Origin: an uncultured Alphaproteobacteria bacterium
GTDB lineage: Bacteria > Pseudomonadota > Alphaproteobacteria > Rhizobiales > Ancalomicrobiaceae
Direction: 5' to 3'
NCBI GenBank assembly: GCA_937892955.1
Contig: CALBKH010000093.1
Location: 1-52,267, forward strand
DNA: 52,267 nucleotides
The notes below the pieces were generated by a model, which did no database searches, was not told the DNA's origin, and saw only the letters and a program-made list of their open reading frames with translations. The position numbers and the translations under genes are program-made. This document shows, piece after piece, positions 50,639-52,267 of this stretch (position 1 is its first letter; every line of letters starts with the position of its first letter).

Positions 50639-51319
50639 CTATCCGCGGACCGCCGGACGATCGCCGTCGCACCGGGGAGAACTGTCGAAATAGCCCCGGA
50701 CGTTGAGGATGATGTGGTCGATGTGGCTGGCGACGACCCGGGCGACCTCGGCCGCGTCACGCGCTCTCAGCCCGGCGATGATTTCGCGGTGCTGGCGGTA
50801 GGTGCGATCCTTGCCGCCGACCTGTCGCGCCGAGAGGTAGCGCACCCGCCACAGCCGGGCGAGGTAGGCGCCATGGGTCTCGGCGAGCGAAGGGTTGTGC
50901 GAGGCTCGGGCGATCGCCCGGTGGATCTCCATGTCGATCTCGAACAGGTCGAGAGGGTCGGCGTCCGGCGGTGCGCCGTCCAAGCGATGCTGCAACTCGG
51001 CGATCGCCTCGATTTCCTCGACCGAGGCGTTGCGGCACGCCAGTTCCCCCGACAGCACTTCCAGCGCGCGGATCACGTCGATGTCGTCGATCACCTCGCG
51101 CAGGCTCGGGTTCGCGACGATCGGGCTGCGGGACGGGCGCAGTTCGATGAGCCCCTCCTTGGCCAACACCCGGATCGCCTCGCGCATCGGCGTACGGCTG
51201 ACGCCGAGCTCGGCGGCGTTGTCGCGTTCCTTCACGCTGTCGCCCGGCTTCAGTCGCCCGACCAGGATGCTGCGGCGCAATCGGCTGGCGATTTCCACGG
51301 CAAGTGGCTCGTTGGCCAT
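50639..51319 (-). CDS. Second GntR-family regulator, FCD subfamily
   Basis: A 226-residue regulator. The winged helix is at about residues 5-70 (AVEIASRLRRSILVGRLKPG, the helix-turn-helix AELGVSRTPMREAIRVLAKE, wing GLIELRPSRSPIV). An FCD domain follows with IRALEVLSGELACRNAS, FEIDMEIHRAIARASHN and YRQHREIIAGLRARD carrying the D/H metal-site residues. The ATG at 51319 has CCGAGGCGC in front; a GTG four codons upstream is weaker. It converges on the semialdehyde dehydrogenase. A one-mismatch copy of the TGGTATACCA palindrome lies about 70 bp upstream of its start, suggesting cross- or autoregulation within the sugar-acid regulon. Confidence 0.9.
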   Translation of the reverse strand: MANEPLAVEIASRLRRSILVGRLKPGDSVKERDNAAELGVSRTPMREAIRVLAKEGLIELRPSRSPIVANPSLREVIDDIDVIRALEVLSGELACRNASVEEIEAIAELQHRLDGAPPDADPLDLFEIDMEIHRAIARASHNPSLAETHGAYLARLWRVRYLSARQVGGKDRTYRQHREIIAGLRARDAAEVARVVASHIDHIILNVRGYFDSSPRCDGDRPAVRG

Positions 51320-51390
51320 GCGCCTCGGCACCTATCTTCGGGTCGGCGAACACGATGTGACGATCATCAATACCGCAAGTCGGGCGCCCC

Positions 51391-51400
51391 GGGTATACCA
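51391..51400. promoter_or_regulatory. Candidate GntR operator (one mismatch)
   Basis: GGGTATACCA differs from the TGGTATACCA core at the first base and keeps the central 8-bp palindrome GGTATACC. It lies upstream of the second FCD regulator gene. Confidence 0.4.
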
Positions 51401-51513
51401 AGCCGACATTCGGCGGGTGAGGCGCGCGGAATGGTATCGGACCTTCGATCCTCGGTCGAATTCGACGTGGGCTCAGGCAGCCACAGAGGCTGGTTCGATG
51501 GGCGGATCGTCAT

Positions 51514-51687
51514 TCATCGGCTTCGATCTTTCCAGCGCCACGTAGCGGGAGCCGCCTCCGCGTGCGAAACGGCGCCGAGCGACTTGACGATCTCGCCCTT
51601 GCCGATGGTCTTGCGCAGCTTGTCGGGGACGCGAACGCGGAACTGCCGGACGTTTCCACGCCGAGAAAGTCCGGGCACTCCGGCCAT
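51514..51687 (-). pseudogene. Truncated N-terminus of a tyrosine integrase
   Basis: The 57-residue remnant starts MAGVPGLSRRGNVRQFRVRV, followed by PDKLRKTIGKGEIVKSLGAV and SHAEA. This pattern (short RRG-x-Y/Q-F-x-x-RVP, then a K--I-KSL and SHAEA helix) is the N-terminal domain of phage-type site-specific recombinases common in Alphaproteobacteria. The normal product has about 350-500 residues; here the frame ends in PATWRWKDRSR and no core-binding or catalytic domain follows. The similarity stops in front of the GntR gene, so the rest was deleted. Confidence 0.65.
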
Positions 51688-51752
51688 CTGCTCGCCGCCC
51701 CGTGCAGCGCCGTCGTGTAGCAGAGCCGCTTCGCAACCCTTCGATTTCCGGG

Positions 51753-51792
51753 GCTTCCTGGCCATTTCAACAGGATGGCAGGAGAATGGCGG
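51753..51792. repeat. Right copy of the imperfect 40-bp direct repeat (candidate att remnant)
   Basis: This copy matches 1816-1855 at 33 of 40 positions in the same orientation. It lies 65 bp upstream of the integrase remnant start, where attachment sites are often found. Mismatches show the two copies have diverged or were never identical. Confidence 0.45.
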
Positions 51793-52212
51793 GCCGAGGC
51801 CGACGAAACGGAGAACTACACCTACGCTATAGCCCTCCAAAATTAGGATGTGAGCGAACGGCTACAATGGGGTGGTTTGCTGCCTGTCGGTTTCTGGCCT
51901 GCGGAAGTGGAAAAGCAGCCATCCAAGTGGCCATCGTTCTCTGACGGCAACGCGCCTAATGGGACATTCAGTTCCACGAACCGGGCGGCCAGAAGTGGAC
52001 GTTCGACAACAACGACCATAAGCAGGTCTCACTTCCTTCCTTCTGTCTTTCAGTCGGCGGTCAGCACTTCATATGAGAATGTGACGTGCGGAGACACATA
52101 GGTCTGAGCGTTTACCTCCGGTTGCACCTCTGATCGGGCGCGCATACGACCCATGTCGCCCTGAACTCATCAAGATGACGCAGGCGCGCGACGAGATCTT
52201 CGGAGGCGACTA
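51793..52212. other. Lower-GC terminal stretch without a recognised gene
   Basis: Base composition drops compared with the rest of the window. One open frame (about 51850-52101, plus strand) would give 83 residues but has no recognisable family, no convincing ribosome-binding site and a low-complexity Ser/Thr-rich sequence, so I do not call it. The stretch may be foreign DNA beyond the old integration boundary. Confidence 0.4.
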
Positions 52213-52229
52213 ATGAGACCTGTGCGCGG
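52213..52229. repeat. Right copy of the 17-bp terminal inverted repeat
   Basis: ATGAGACCTGTGCGCGG is the exact reverse complement of positions 36-52. It lies 38 bases from the right end, as the other lies 35 bases from the left end. Confidence 0.6.
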
Positions 52230-52267
52230 ATAGGTCTCGACGACCGTCATCTGACGTGATTCACTCA

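Noticed and set aside
51850..52101. An 83-residue open frame near the right end
   Set aside because: It has no recognisable family, weak start context and a low-complexity Ser/Thr-rich product.

Overview
The window is high-GC DNA with dense gene packing, frequent ATGA/GTGA overlaps and protein sequences typical of Alphaproteobacteria. The mix of a complete C-P lyase operon, a xylose Weimberg pathway closely resembling the Caulobacter one, and intergenic palindromic repeats points to the order Hyphomicrobiales (Rhizobiales). The genus cannot be read from this stretch. No rRNA, intact tRNA or CRISPR array was seen. The odd length and a 17-bp inverted repeat within about 55 bases of both ends suggest the window may be a whole contig that ends at copies of a repeat.

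Layout. 0-2.2 kb: a lytic transglycosylase and a decayed IS21-type helper ATPase (IstB). 2.2-11.7 kb (minus strand): a metal (probably copper) resistance block made of a response regulator, a sensor kinase, an RND adaptor and pump, a small periplasmic protein, a DUF411 protein and a multicopper oxidase. 12.4-13.4 kb: a CorA/ZntB-type cation channel. 13.6-26.7 kb: phosphonate uptake (phnC, phnD, two phnE), the repressor phnF, and a divergent C-P lyase operon (phnGHIJKL, a hexapeptide acyltransferase, phnM, phnN, a 2H phosphoesterase, a second hexapeptide acyltransferase). 27.5-37.2 kb (minus strand): a Ugp-like ABC uptake cluster with one ATPase, three binding proteins and four permeases, ending in a metallophosphodiesterase. 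37.2-38.4 kb: gene-poor, with a compound palindromic element. 38.4-51.3 kb: a Weimberg-type pentose regulon (XylD-, XylX- and AraD-type dehydratases, an SMP-30 lactonase, 2-oxoglutarate semialdehyde dehydrogenase), a ribose-type ABC importer and two FCD-type GntR regulators. 51.5-52.3 kb: a truncated tyrosine-integrase N-terminus and lower-GC, gene-free DNA.

How it works together. The centre looks like a phosphorus-scavenging region. PhnCDE imports phosphonates. The C-P lyase enzymes couple them to a ribosyl group and break the C-P bond. The Ugp-like cluster plus phosphodiesterase probably brings in and cleaves phosphodiesters such as glycerophosphodiesters (inference). PhnP, which normally opens the cyclic ribose phosphate made by C-P lyase, is not in the window. 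The 2H phosphoesterase encoded right after phnN is a candidate substitute. A related sequence (GTCACAAAA core) lies upstream of both phn units and is a candidate Pho box. In the sugar region, a TGGTATACCA-type palindrome lies before xylD, between xylX and its divergent regulator, and (one mismatch) upstream of the second regulator, suggesting one shared regulon. The pathway would turn sugar lactones into 2-oxoglutarate, but no sugar dehydrogenase is encoded here.

Signs of past transfer: an imperfect 40-bp direct repeat (33 of 40 positions identical) near 1.8 kb and 51.8 kb, the second copy next to the integrase remnant, plus IS21 and IS3 remnants. All the main genes appear intact.
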